The notes beneath the pieces are model-generated. The model did not search any database and had not been told where the DNA came from. It saw nothing but the letters and a program-made list of their open reading frames with translations. Below, in pieces: positions 1-8,270 of a DNA stretch of 64,000 bases; position 1 is the stretch's first letter; each line of letters starts with the position of its first letter. Both the position numbers and the translations under genes were made by a program. The stretch comes from Streptomyces sp. NBC_00459 (GTDB lineage Bacteria > Actinomycetota > Actinomycetes > Streptomycetales > Streptomycetaceae): contig NZ_CP107903.1 in the NCBI RefSeq assembly GCF_036013955.1, positions 8,122,001 to 8,186,000 on the forward strand, in the 5' to 3' direction.

Positions 1-1731
1 CCAGTACGCGGCCTGCACGGCGCGCGCGTCGGCGTCCGGGGCGTTGGTGAACTTCCACTGCTTCGCGTACGACGCGTCGCCGGTGAACAGGTCCAGGTAC
101 CCGTTCGTACCGCCGTACTTGAAGGCGTCGCAGGTCGGCTGCGGAACGGTCTCCCACACCGATTCCTGCGGTCCGCGCTGGAAGGTGTTGATGTAGGAGG
201 GGCCGGTGTCCGTCGGGCCCGCCTCGCACTTGCCGGGCGAGTTGCCGTAGCCGTACACGTTGTCGACGTCCTGGAGCCAGTGCATACCGTAGACGTCGTC
301 CGTGCCGTACGCGGTCTTCAGCTCGGCCGCGATCGGGTCGGTGCCGACCGAGACGCCGGTGTTGAGCGCAGCCGGGTACTGGCTCGGCAGGTCCCACTCG
401 GGGGCGTACGTCGCCGGTTTCGACGCGTTGTAGAAGGAGTTGGTCGGCTGGTCGGCGTGGGTGGGGATCATGTACTGCTCCATGATCGACCAGGCGCCGT
501 TGAACTTGGTCCAGTCGCCCGTCACCTTGCCGTACATGGCCTGGAGCCACAGGAGGTAGCTGTACGCCTCCGACGTGGTCTCGTGGCCGTGGTCCGGCGC
601 CTCGACGATCAGTGTCTCCACCGAGTGGTAGGGGATGCCCTCGGGGGAGAAGTAGCCGCTCGCCGGGTTGGTGATCTTGCCGTAGAGGTCCAGGAAGCGG
701 GCGTCGTACACCTTCGAGGCCGCCAGCTCGGTGACGGTGACCGTCGCCTTGGCGTGGCCGGTGGCCGTCGAGTCGAAGGCCGCCGATCCGGTGCCCGTCG
801 CGTTGGCGGTGATCGTCACCTTCTGGGCCGTGTTCCAGTTCGACGGCGTGAAGGTGAGCGAGGCGCCGCCCGTCACCGACAGGCCCGTGTTGCCGCTCGC
901 CCGGGCCGTCGCCACGGTCACGTTCGCGCTCGGCTGCGTCGACAGCTTCACGTCGTACGTGCCCGTCTTGCCCTGCTGGACGCCGAGTTGGGTCGGCACG
1001 GCGACCACGGCGGGACCCGAGGCGACCGTGATGCCGACCGGGGTGGACGGCGCCGAGGCGCCCAGGCTGTCGTAGGCCTTCGCCAGCAGCGAGTGACTTC
1101 CGACGGCCAGGCCGGTGGCCGAGTACGTGTAGGGCGCGGTCGTGTCCGTGCCGAGCAGCGTGGTGTCGTCGTAGAACTCGATCTTGGTGATCGTCGCGTT
1201 GTCCGCCGCAGCCGCGGTGGCCGCCATCGGCACCGCGGTGCCCTGCGAGTAGACCGCGCCCGCGGTCGGACTGGTCAGCACCGTGACCGGGGGCTGGTGG
1301 GCCCCGGCGCAGGTCGTCCCGTTGATCGCGAACGAGGTCGGCGCCGCGTTGGCGCCGCTGTACGTGAACTGCCCACCGGTGCTGACGGCGGCGCCGGCGG
1401 CGATCGTCGCGTTGTACGTCGCGTTCTGCACGGTGACCGTCTGGCCGGACTGGGACCAGGTGCCGTTCCAGCCGTTGCTGAGCTTCTGGTTGCCCGCGTA
1501 GGTGTACGTCAGTGTCCAGCCGTTGATGACGTCCGTACCGCGGTTGGTGATCGTCAGATCCGCGGTGAAACCGGACCCCCAGTCGTTCGTCTTGTAGTCG
1601 ACGCTGCACTGAACTGCCGCCGCTTGTGCGGGAGTTGTGCCCGTCGCGAGCATGGTCAAGGGGAGGGCGAGGGCCGCCACGACAGCGGTCCAGAACCGCC
1701 GCGTGACGCGGCGTCTGTGTCGGGGGTGCAT
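1..1731 (-). CDS. GH48 cellulase (reducing-end cellobiohydrolase) with N-terminal CBM2, partial
   Basis: Secreted processive cellulase. 577 codons are visible; the rest runs off the left edge. Order: Arg-rich signal peptide ending near TPAQAAA (about 1-38), CBM2 (about 39-140, with NGWNGTWSQSG), an Ig-like domain (about 145-235), a second beta-sandwich segment (about 235-330), then GH48 from about residue 337, with the family acid/base region DHGHETTSEA and the substrate-tunnel stretch MHWLQDVDNVYGYG. Only about 240 of the usual roughly 640 GH48 residues are inside the window. The ATG has AGGAGG upstream (GCTAGGAGGAACCAGCACC). It is divergent from the GH5 gene, with a perfect CebR-type box about 75 bp upstream, so cello-oligosaccharide induction is likely. 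Known for the family: GH48 works with GH5, GH6 and GH9 enzymes on crystalline cellulose. Confidence 0.93.
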   Translation of the reverse strand, partial: MHPRHRRRVTRRFWTAVVAALALPLTMLATGTTPAQAAAVQCSVDYKTNDWGSGFTADLTITNRGTDVINGWTLTYTYAGNQKLSNGWNGTWSQSGQTVTVQNATYNATIAAGAAVSTGGQFTYSGANAAPTSFAINGTTCAGAHQPPVTVLTSPTAGAVYSQGTAVPMAATAAAADNATITKIEFYDDTTLLGTDTTAPYTYSATGLAVGSHSLLAKAYDSLGASAPSTPVGITVASGPAVVAVPTQLGVQQGKTGTYDVKLSTQPSANVTVATARASGNTGLSVTGGASLTFTPSNWNTAQKVTITANATGTGSAAFDSTATGHAKATVTVTELAASKVYDARFLDLYGKITNPASGYFSPEGIPYHSVETLIVEAPDHGHETTSEAYSYLLWLQAMYGKVTGDWTKFNGAWSIMEQYMIPTHADQPTNSFYNASKPATYAPEWDLPSQYPAALNTGVSVGTDPIAAELKTAYGTDDVYGMHWLQDVDNVYGYGNSPGKCEAGPTDTGPSYINTFQRGPQESVWETVPQPTCDAFKYGGTNGYLDLFTGDASYAKQWKFTNAPDADARAVQAAYW

Positions 1732-1803
1732 GGTGCTGGTTCCTCCTAGCGGGCTCGGAGGTGCTCGTGGAGATGTGGGGAGGAGCAACAAGCCTTGAAC
1801 CAG

Positions 1804-1817
1804 TGGGAGCGCTCCCA
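1804..1817. promoter_or_regulatory. CebR-type operator, perfect palindrome
   Basis: TGGGAGCGCTCCCA, an exact 14-bp palindrome in the divergent GH48/GH5 region. It matches the operator known for CebR, the LacI-family repressor released by cellobiose in streptomycetes. It lies close to the GH48 start and is placed to control that gene and possibly both directions. Confidence 0.9.
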
Positions 1818-1946
1818 TATTGAAGACAGGCGTGTCAAGGGTCAAGGTGTTTGAAGACTCGAATTGATTCGACGACGTCATCTGATGGAAACACGTCAAC
1901 CCCTCTGTCCTTTGCCGTCACTTGGCGCTAACTTCATTGACACCAG

Positions 1947-1960
1947 TGGGAGCGATTCCG
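1947..1960. promoter_or_regulatory. Degenerate CebR-type half box before GH5
   Basis: TGGGAGCGATTCCG matches the CebR box at 11 of 14 positions: the left arm is intact and the right arm degraded. It sits about 50 bp before the GH5 start. It may be a weak second site that cooperates with the perfect box 143 bp away. Confidence 0.55.
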
Positions 1961-2008
1961 TCAGTCGACATGTCCGCAACGACGTGCCCGATCTGCAAGG
2001 AGTCGCTC

Positions 2009-3499
2009 ATGCGACACCCTCCGCGTTCAGGTCTTTTAGTCGTGCTCGGCGCTGCCGTCGCCCTTGTGGGCACCGCGGTCGCACCGGTCTTCACGGCGTC
2101 GGGAGCCACCCCCGCGTGCACGGTGGAGTACTCGGTCACCAGTACGTGGGACGCCGGCTTCCAGGGCTCCGTCAGGATCACCAACAACCTGGCGGCGCTC
2201 AGCAGTTGGAGTCTCACTTTCGACTTCGGCGCAGGTCAGAAGCTCACCCAGGGCTGGAACGCCAAGTGGTCCCAGTCCAACACCACCGTCACCGCGGTCA
2301 ACGAGAGCTACAACGGCTCGCTGGGCACGGGCGCGAGCGTCAGCGCGGGGTTCATCGCCTCGCGGTCCGGGAGCAATCCCGTACCGGCGTCGTTCAGGCT
2401 CAACGGGACGACGTGCAACGTGGATTCGGAGCCGAGTCCCACCCCGACGCCGACTCCCTCGCCCACCGTGCCGCCGGCCCCCGAGGCCGGGGCACCCGCT
2501 CTGCACGTGTCCGGCAACAAGCTCGTCGACTCCGGCGGTGCCACCCGGCGGCTGCTCGGCGTCAACCGCTCCGGCGGCGAGTTCGCGTGCGTCCAGGGCA
2601 ACGGCATCTGGGACGGACCGGTGGACGACGCCTCGGTGAAGGCGATCGCCGACTGGAAGGTCAACACCGTACGCATCCCGCTGAACGAGGAGTGCTGGCT
2701 GGGCCTGTCCAACATCAAACCCGCGTACGCGGGCGCCAACTACATCGCCGCCGTCAAGGACCTGGTGGCGAAGGTGAAGGCGCACGGCATGACGCCGATG
2801 GTCGAACTGCACTGGTCCTGGGGCCTGTACACGGGCAACTCGGCCGGCTGCTCCGACGTGCACCCCAGCTGCCAGAAGCCGATGCCCGACATGCAGTACT
2901 CGCCCGCCTTCTGGACCTCGGTCGCCAACACCTTCAAGGGTGACCAGGCCGTCGTGTTCGACCTGTTCAATGAGCCCTACCCGGACCGCGCCACCTCCAC
3001 GGCGGCCCAGGCCTGGACCTGCTGGCGGGACGGCGGCACCTGCTCCGGCATCGGGTACGAGGTCGCCGGTATGCAGGATCTGATCGACGCGGTCCGGGCC
3101 ACCGGCGCCAAGAACGTGATCCTGGCCGGCGGGCTCGCGTACTCGAACGACCTCAGCCAGTGGCTGACGTACAGGCCGACCGACCCGGCGGGCAATCTCG
3201 CCGCCGCCTGGCACATCTACAACTTCAACTCCTGCGCCGGCGAAAGCTGCTGGGACTCCACACTCGCGCCGGTCGCCGCCCAGGTACCCCTGGTCGCGGG
3301 CGAGATCGGCGAGAACACCTGCGCGCACTCCTTCGTCGACCGGGTCATGAAGTGGTTCGACGACCGCTCCCTGTCCTACCTCGGCTGGACCTGGAACACC
3401 TGGAACTGCGCCACCGGCCCGTCCCTGATCTCCGGTTACGACGGCACGCCCACAGCCTTCGGAATCGGTTTGCGCGACCATCTGCGCGCCATCGGCTAG
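2009..3499 (+). CDS. Secreted CBM2-GH5 endoglucanase
   Basis: 496 aa. Signal peptide about 1-33, CBM2 about 35-135, a Pro/Thr linker (PTPTPTPSPTVPP, about 138-155), then a GH5 barrel to the C-terminus. The GH5 acid/base motif is FDLFNEPYPD, and the nucleophile is probably the first Glu of VAGEIGENTC. The ATG is chosen because AAGGAG stands six bases before it and the signal peptide starts there; an in-frame start 29 codons upstream has neither. Codon 10 is TTA, the rare leucine codon read by the bldA tRNA, so full translation may depend on developmental stage. The GH6 gene follows 67 bp downstream. Known role: random internal cleavage of beta-1,4-glucan outside the cell. Confidence 0.93.
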   Translation: MRHPPRSGLLVVLGAAVALVGTAVAPVFTASGATPACTVEYSVTSTWDAGFQGSVRITNNLAALSSWSLTFDFGAGQKLTQGWNAKWSQSNTTVTAVNESYNGSLGTGASVSAGFIASRSGSNPVPASFRLNGTTCNVDSEPSPTPTPTPSPTVPPAPEAGAPALHVSGNKLVDSGGATRRLLGVNRSGGEFACVQGNGIWDGPVDDASVKAIADWKVNTVRIPLNEECWLGLSNIKPAYAGANYIAAVKDLVAKVKAHGMTPMVELHWSWGLYTGNSAGCSDVHPSCQKPMPDMQYSPAFWTSVANTFKGDQAVVFDLFNEPYPDRATSTAAQAWTCWRDGGTCSGIGYEVAGMQDLIDAVRATGAKNVILAGGLAYSNDLSQWLTYRPTDPAGNLAAAWHIYNFNSCAGESCWDSTLAPVAAQVPLVAGEIGENTCAHSFVDRVMKWFDDRSLSYLGWTWNTWNCATGPSLISGYDGTPTAFGIGLRDHLRAIG

Positions 3500-3566
3500 T
3501 GCACCAACTCCCCATCCCAGTAAGGCGCTTCTCACCCCACAGGAAAACGAGAGGACATCCGCACCC

Positions 3567-5273
3567 ATGAGTCGTACCAGAACAGCGATCCTCGCCTCCA
3601 TGGCGCTGGTCGCCGGTGCCACCGGTGCCGCGGTAGCCACCGCGCCCGCCGCCGTCGCCGCGATCCCCTGCACCGTCACCTACACGGTGCAGAACCAGTG
3701 GTCCACCGGCTTCACCGCCGCCGTCAGTGTCACCAACAACAGCGCGGCCAAGTCGAGTTGGGCCGTGAAGTGGTCGTACGCCGGTAACCAGCAGGTCACC
3801 AGCGGCTGGAACGCGAAGTTCAGTCAGAGCGGCACCGCCGTGACCGCCGCCAACGAGACCTACAACGGGACGCTGGCCACCGGTGGTTCGGTGAGCTTCG
3901 GCTTCAACGGCAGCTACAGCGGCACGAACGCGCTCCCGACCACCTTCACCCTCGACGGCGTCACCTGTAACGTCGACGACGGCGGTAGCGGCCCCACGAA
4001 CCCACCGGGCCCGGGCACCGGCACGAGGGTCGACAACCCGTACACCGGCGCCAAGGTGTACGTGAACCCGGAGTGGTCGGCGAAGGCCGCCGCCGAGACG
4101 GGCGGCAGCCGGGTCTCCAACCAGCCCACCGGCGTCTGGCTGGACCGGATCGCGGCGATCAACGGAGTCAACGGCGGGATGGGCCTGCGCGCCCACCTCG
4201 ACGCGGCCCTCCAGCAGAAGGGCACCGGCGAACTCGTCGTCCAGCTGGTCATCTACAACCTGCCCGGACGCGACTGCGCCGCCCTCGCCTCCAACGGTGA
4301 ACTCGGCCCGACGGAGATCGACAAGTACAAGACCCAGTACATCGACCCGATCGCGGCGATCCTCGCGGACACCAAGTACGCGGGTCTGCGCATCGTCACG
4401 ACCGTCGAGATCGACTCGCTGCCCAACCTCGTCACCAACACCGGCAGCCGGGTCACGGCAACGCCCGCCTGTGACGTGATGAAGGCGAACGGCAACTACG
4501 TCAAGGGTGTCGGTTACGCGCTCAACAAGCTCGGTGACGTGCCGAACGTCTACAACTACGTGGACGCCGGCCACCACGGCTGGATCGGCTGGGACGACAA
4601 CTTCGGCGCCTCCGCCGACCTGTTCAAGCAGGCGGCCACCGCCGAGGGCGCGACGGTCAACGACGTGCACGGGTTCATCACCAACACGGCGAACTACAGC
4701 GCCCTGAAGGAGAACAACTTCACCATCAACGACACCGTGGCCGGCAAGTCGGTCCGCGAGTCGAAGTGGGTGGACTGGAACCGGTACACCGACGAGCTCT
4801 CCTTCGCACAGGCCTTCCGCAACCAGCTGGTCACGGTCGGCTTCCCGTCCACCATCGGCATGCTGATCGACACATCGAGGAACGGCTGGGGCGGCTCCGC
4901 ACGGCCCACCGGCCCGGGTGCGACGACCAGTGTCGACACCTATGTCGACGGCGGACGCTACGACCGGCGCTTCCAGACCGGCAACTGGTGCAACCAGTCC
5001 GGCGCGGGCCTGGGCGAGCGCCCGAAGGCCGCTCCGGCGACCGGGATCGACGCGTACGTGTGGATGAAGCCTCCGGGCGAGTCCGACGGCTCCAGCTCGG
5101 CGATCCCGAACGACGAGGGCAAGGGCTTCGACCGGATGTGCGACCCGACGTACACCGGTAACCCGCGGAACAACAACAACATGTCCGGTGCGCTGCCGAA
5201 CGCCCCGGTCTCCGGGCACTGGTTCTCGGCGCAGTTCCAGCAGCTCATGGCCAACGCCTACCCGGCGCTCTAG
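3567..5273 (+). CDS. Secreted CBM2-GH6 cellobiohydrolase
   Basis: 568 aa. Signal peptide about 1-32, CBM2 about 33-133, a Gly/Pro linker (GPTNPPGPGTG), then GH6 from about 150 to the end. Visible GH6 landmarks are the VEIDSLPNLV strand and the DAGHHGWIGWDDN loop. The size and long loops resemble bacterial exo-acting, non-reducing-end cellobiohydrolases such as Thermobifida Cel6B rather than short GH6 endoglucanases; this is a family-level judgement. With GH48 (reducing end) and GH5 (endo) it gives the classic three-enzyme set for crystalline cellulose. GAGAGGA precedes the ATG. It is probably co-transcribed with the GH5 gene and ends before a GC hairpin. Confidence 0.93.
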   Translation: MSRTRTAILASMALVAGATGAAVATAPAAVAAIPCTVTYTVQNQWSTGFTAAVSVTNNSAAKSSWAVKWSYAGNQQVTSGWNAKFSQSGTAVTAANETYNGTLATGGSVSFGFNGSYSGTNALPTTFTLDGVTCNVDDGGSGPTNPPGPGTGTRVDNPYTGAKVYVNPEWSAKAAAETGGSRVSNQPTGVWLDRIAAINGVNGGMGLRAHLDAALQQKGTGELVVQLVIYNLPGRDCAALASNGELGPTEIDKYKTQYIDPIAAILADTKYAGLRIVTTVEIDSLPNLVTNTGSRVTATPACDVMKANGNYVKGVGYALNKLGDVPNVYNYVDAGHHGWIGWDDNFGASADLFKQAATAEGATVNDVHGFITNTANYSALKENNFTINDTVAGKSVRESKWVDWNRYTDELSFAQAFRNQLVTVGFPSTIGMLIDTSRNGWGGSARPTGPGATTSVDTYVDGGRYDRRFQTGNWCNQSGAGLGERPKAAPATGIDAYVWMKPPGESDGSSSAIPNDEGKGFDRMCDPTYTGNPRNNNNMSGALPNAPVSGHWFSAQFQQLMANAYPAL

Positions 5274-5316
5274 GCTCCGCCGGTCAGGCAGTTCTTCTGC
5301 CGCGGGCCCGGTGAGC

Positions 5317-5358
5317 GGCTGGTCGCGCAGTTCCCCGCGCCCCTGTCGGGGGGCGCGG
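5317..5358. terminator. Intergenic GC repeat with hairpin (copy A)
   Basis: The 9-bp arms CCGCGCCCC and GGGGCGCGG (5335-5343 and 5350-5358) form a hairpin preceded by GGCTGGTCGCGCAGTTCC. The same module, inverted, occurs at 15.4 kb, and a longer relative at 28.2 kb. It lies between convergent genes (GH6 and the dioxygenase), which fits a bidirectional terminator of the common Streptomyces type. Confidence 0.6.
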
Positions 5359-5385
5359 TGCGCCTCCCGACCTCACCGGGCCCGC

Positions 5386-6216
5386 TCAGACGTCTCTTCC
5401 CAGGCCCCGGTGGATCGCGATTTCCACCGGGGAGTACGTCCCGTCGGCACGCTCCAGCTCGTACGGCGCCGCCGGATGCAACGGTGGCTGGGCCATGAAG
5501 CGGGGGCGGGTGCCGTGGTGCGGTTGCGCGGCATGGACCAGGAAGGGGTGGCAGAGGTACACGTCGCCGGGACGTCCGGTGGCGTGCGCGAGCGGACGGT
5601 GAGCCGAGGCCTCCACCAGTTCCGGGGCGATCTCCAGCCCCGAGACACCCTCCTCGCCGTACGGCTCCAGCAGTGGCGGTACGTCCAGATGCGAACCCAC
5701 CCGGATGCGCGTCGGGGCGTCCGCCTCGCCTACCTCGCTGAACAGGAACAGCATCAGCAGGGACCGGTCCCGCGAGCGGAGGTTCGTGTACGGCCAGCTC
5801 GCGCCCTCGGGGGAGTAGCTGCCTTCGATGTGCCAGCCCGCGTCGTCCGGCTCCTCCTCGTGCGGGAACCGCAGCGGGAAACTGCCCAGCGAATAGCGTG
5901 AAGCCCAGCGGCCCTCGCCCACCAGCGCGTCGAACGCCTCATGCAGCACAGGGGTGTTGACCGCGGCGGCGAACGGGCCCTGCGCCATGTCCGACACCCA
6001 GTGCACGGGCTTCGTCCAGGTGCCCGGGTCGTCAGGATCGCACCCCGTCTCCCGCCACAGCAGCCGTGCGCAGTGCTCGGCCACACGCGGCGGGAAGGCG
6101 CCCTCGACCTTCACGAACCCGTCTTCGAGGAAGCGCTCCACCAGATCGTCGTCCATAGGGACATAGTGGGGGAGCGGGGCGGGCCCGCGCATCCGGTTTT
6201 TGCCGAGGGTGGTCAT
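5386..6216 (-). CDS. PhyH-family (phytanoyl-CoA dioxygenase-like) oxygenase
   Basis: 276 aa. A cupin-type Fe(II)/2-oxoglutarate oxygenase of the phytanoyl-CoA dioxygenase family. The proximal metal motif reads WHIEGSY, where the family normally has HxD; the distal His is in HPFLVHAAQPHHG, followed by an Arg (GTRPRF) suited to binding 2-oxoglutarate. The start is the ATG of MTTLGKNR, with AAAGGAAA upstream; a later in-frame ATG (MDDDLVERF) is possible. It is divergent from the methyltransferase gene with a short shared promoter region. Substrate unknown: members hydroxylate or halogenate small molecules, and nothing nearby identifies it. The HxE variant is tolerated in some 2-OG enzymes, so activity is not excluded. 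Confidence 0.75.
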   Translation of the reverse strand: MTTLGKNRMRGPAPLPHYVPMDDDLVERFLEDGFVKVEGAFPPRVAEHCARLLWRETGCDPDDPGTWTKPVHWVSDMAQGPFAAAVNTPVLHEAFDALVGEGRWASRYSLGSFPLRFPHEEEPDDAGWHIEGSYSPEGASWPYTNLRSRDRSLLMLFLFSEVGEADAPTRIRVGSHLDVPPLLEPYGEEGVSGLEIAPELVEASAHRPLAHATGRPGDVYLCHPFLVHAAQPHHGTRPRFMAQPPLHPAAPYELERADGTYSPVEIAIHRGLGRDV

Positions 6217-6313
6217 GCGGGAAGTTTCCTTTTGCCGTAGCGGCAACAGAACTGGCCCGGTCGGCGGGGTCGGAGCAGGCTGGTGCCAACGACAAACGGG
6301 AGGCCCGTACACC

Positions 6314-7234
6314 ATGGCCCATCAGCACCGGCACAACCACGATCGCGACCAGGCGCCCGCGCACGCCCACAACCATTCCCACGACCACACCGACATCGAC
6401 TTCGCCAGGATGATCCCCCATCTGGAGGGGCAGGCCGAACTGTTCGCGCCGCTCTACGCCGACGCCCTGGCCTGGCTGTCCGGGCAGCAGCCCGAACCGG
6501 GGCTGATCGTGGACGCGGGCAGTGGCCCCGGCATCATCTCGGGCTTCTTCGCGAAGACGTTCCCCGAGGCACGCATCGTCGCGGCGGACAGCTCCGGGCC
6601 GCTCCTGGAACGGGCCCGCGAGAACGCGGAACGGCTCGGCACCGCCGACCGCTTCAGCACCATCGAGGCCGAACTCCCGCACGGGCTGGGCGAGTTGGAG
6701 TATCCCGCCGATCTGGTGTGGTCGAGCCGGGCCGTCCACCACGTCGGCGACCAGCGGGCCGCACTCACCGCACTCGCCGCCGTACTCGCGCCGGGCGGCA
6801 CGCTCGCCGTGATGGAGGGCGGCCTCCCCGAGCGGAACCTGCCGCGCGACCTGGGCTTCGGGCGGCCGGGCCTCGAGGCACGACTCGATGTGATCGAGCA
6901 GGGCTGGTTCACCGAGATGCGGACCAGCCTGCCCGGCCACGTACGCGAGACCGAGGACTGGCCCGCCCTGTTCGCCGCCGCCGGGCTGCGCCCCTCCGGC
7001 GCCCGCTCCTTCACGCTCGACCTCCCCGCCCCGCTCACGGACGCGGCCCGCGCCTACGTGATCGATGTCTTCGACCGGCGCCGTACGAAGTTCGCGGACG
7101 AGCTCGACGCGGAGGACCGCGCCACCCTCGACCGCCTCGTCGACCCCGACGACAAGGCGAGCCTGCACCACCGACCCGACGTCTTCGTCCTGGCCACGCA
7201 CACCCTGTACACGGGTACCAAGCCGAAGGAATAG
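6314..7234 (+). CDS. Class I SAM-dependent methyltransferase with His-rich N-terminus
   Basis: 306 aa. Rossmann methyltransferase: motif I LIVDAGSGPG, the acidic end of strand 2 (IVAADSSG), a motif II region (PADLVWSSRAVHHVGD) and a post-motif APGGTLAVMEGG. This pattern matches UbiE/Methyltransf_11-type enzymes acting on small molecules. The first 27 residues contain nine histidines in alternating H-x-H spacing plus four Asp, which could bind Ni, Zn or Co; such tails are unusual for this family. ATG chosen with GGGAGG about 10 bases upstream. Divergent from the PhyH-type oxygenase, so a joint tailoring role is possible but unproven. Substrate unknown. Confidence 0.8.
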   Translation: MAHQHRHNHDRDQAPAHAHNHSHDHTDIDFARMIPHLEGQAELFAPLYADALAWLSGQQPEPGLIVDAGSGPGIISGFFAKTFPEARIVAADSSGPLLERARENAERLGTADRFSTIEAELPHGLGELEYPADLVWSSRAVHHVGDQRAALTALAAVLAPGGTLAVMEGGLPERNLPRDLGFGRPGLEARLDVIEQGWFTEMRTSLPGHVRETEDWPALFAAAGLRPSGARSFTLDLPAPLTDAARAYVIDVFDRRRTKFADELDAEDRATLDRLVDPDDKASLHHRPDVFVLATHTLYTGTKPKE

Positions 7235-7384
7235 CCCCCGGGGACCCAGGAGCGAACTGTGCGCACGGGCGGGCAGAGGGCTGTCGGGGACGGGGTGGGG
7301 GAGCCGCCCGGCCGGTGTGCCGTACCGGCGGACCTGCCGAGCGGACCTCCGGCGAGCTCCCGTCCCCTCTCGGCCCGAACCTCC

Positions 7385-7415
7385 TTGACTTGGAGAGCAC
7401 TTCAAGTGGTGGACT
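7385..7415 (+). promoter_or_regulatory. MerR-type promoter/operator before the SDR gene
   Basis: A -35 TTGACT overlaps the dyad ACTTGGAG-AGCA-CTTCAAGT (7388-7407, 7 of 8 positions paired) and is followed after about 19 bp by TGGACT as a poor -10. An operator inside a stretched 19-bp spacer is the hallmark of promoters activated by MerR-family regulators through DNA untwisting. No MerR gene is in the window. Confidence 0.7.
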
Positions 7416-7455
7416 CTCCGCCGTCACGACACGTACGGCTCACACAGGGGGAACC

Positions 7456-8157
7456 ATGCCCGACTCACCCGTCGCACTCATCACCGGTGGCGCCAGCGGC
7501 ATCGGCGCGGCCGTCGCGCGGAGGCTGCTCGACACCGGCCACCGGGTCACCGTCACCGGCCGGGGCGAGGAGCGGCTGAACGGTTTCGCCGAGGAACTCG
7601 GGCGCCCCGAAGGTCTGTTGACGATTCCCGGCAATGCCGCCGAGTACGACCAGGTCCGTGGCGCCGTCGAGACCACGCTGAAGCAGTTCGGGCGGCTGGA
7701 CACGGTCGTCGCCAACGCCGGGTTCGCCACCCACGACACGGTCGCCGACGGTGACCCGGCCGGCTGGCCGGAGATGGTGCTGACCAACGTGCTCGGGCCC
7801 GCGCTGCTCATCAGGGCCTCGATCGACGCGCTGAAGGAGACCCGGGGCCGGATCGTGCTGGTCGGCAGCGTCGCCGGGTTCGTCCATACTCCCGGCAACA
7901 TCTACGGGGCGACCAAGTGGGCGGTGACCGGCCTCGCCGAGAACACCCGCCGCCAGGTCACGGAGTTCGGTGTCGGCGTGACGCTGGTGGCCCCCGGCCG
8001 CGTCGAAACCCCCTTCTGGGACAGCTACGGCAGCCTGCCGCCGGGCCATCTGCTGACGGCCGACCAACTGGCCGACTCGATCGTCTGGGCGATCCGGCAG
8101 CCGGCGGGAGTCGACGTCAACACCGTGGTCGTACGGCCGATCGGGCAGCCCAACTGA
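7456..8157 (+). CDS. Short-chain dehydrogenase/reductase
   Basis: 233 aa classical SDR. The cofactor motif TGGASGIG is near residue 10, with NAG in VVANAGF. The catalytic Ser is in VGSVAG and the Tyr-Lys pair in YGATK (YxxxK). An Arg after strand 2 (TGRGEERL) suggests NADP(H). AGGGGG precedes the ATG. It is monocistronic: a MerR-like promoter lies upstream and a strong hairpin downstream. SDR genes behind MerR promoters often respond to electrophilic or redox stress; the substrate cannot be read from sequence. Confidence 0.88.
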   Translation: MPDSPVALITGGASGIGAAVARRLLDTGHRVTVTGRGEERLNGFAEELGRPEGLLTIPGNAAEYDQVRGAVETTLKQFGRLDTVVANAGFATHDTVADGDPAGWPEMVLTNVLGPALLIRASIDALKETRGRIVLVGSVAGFVHTPGNIYGATKWAVTGLAENTRRQVTEFGVGVTLVAPGRVETPFWDSYGSLPPGHLLTADQLADSIVWAIRQPAGVDVNTVVVRPIGQPN

Positions 8158-8188
8158 CCTGTGCACGGCCCGAATCGTTTGCCCAGGA

Positions 8189-8222
8189 GCCCGGTGCCGC
8201 GTACATGGACGCGGCACCGGGC
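8189..8222. terminator. Bidirectional hairpin between SDR and chitosanase
   Basis: Perfect 14-bp arms GCCCGGTGCCGCGT and ACGCGGCACCGGGC around a 6-base loop (ACATGG). It lies midway between two convergent genes. There is no U-tract, as is usual in streptomycetes. Confidence 0.85.
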
Positions 8223-8270
8223 CACCCGGGCTTCCCGTCTCCGAGGCTTCGTTGTCCCGTCGCCCCGAAC

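Noticed and set aside
280..1749. A 489-codon plus-strand frame opposite GH48
   Set aside because: The opposite strand encodes signal peptide, CBM2 and GH48; this frame is Arg/Gly-rich shadow.
1922..2008. Upstream in-frame extension of the GH5 gene
   Set aside because: It adds 29 residues before a normal signal peptide and overlaps the degenerate CebR box; the ATG at 2009 has the ribosome site.
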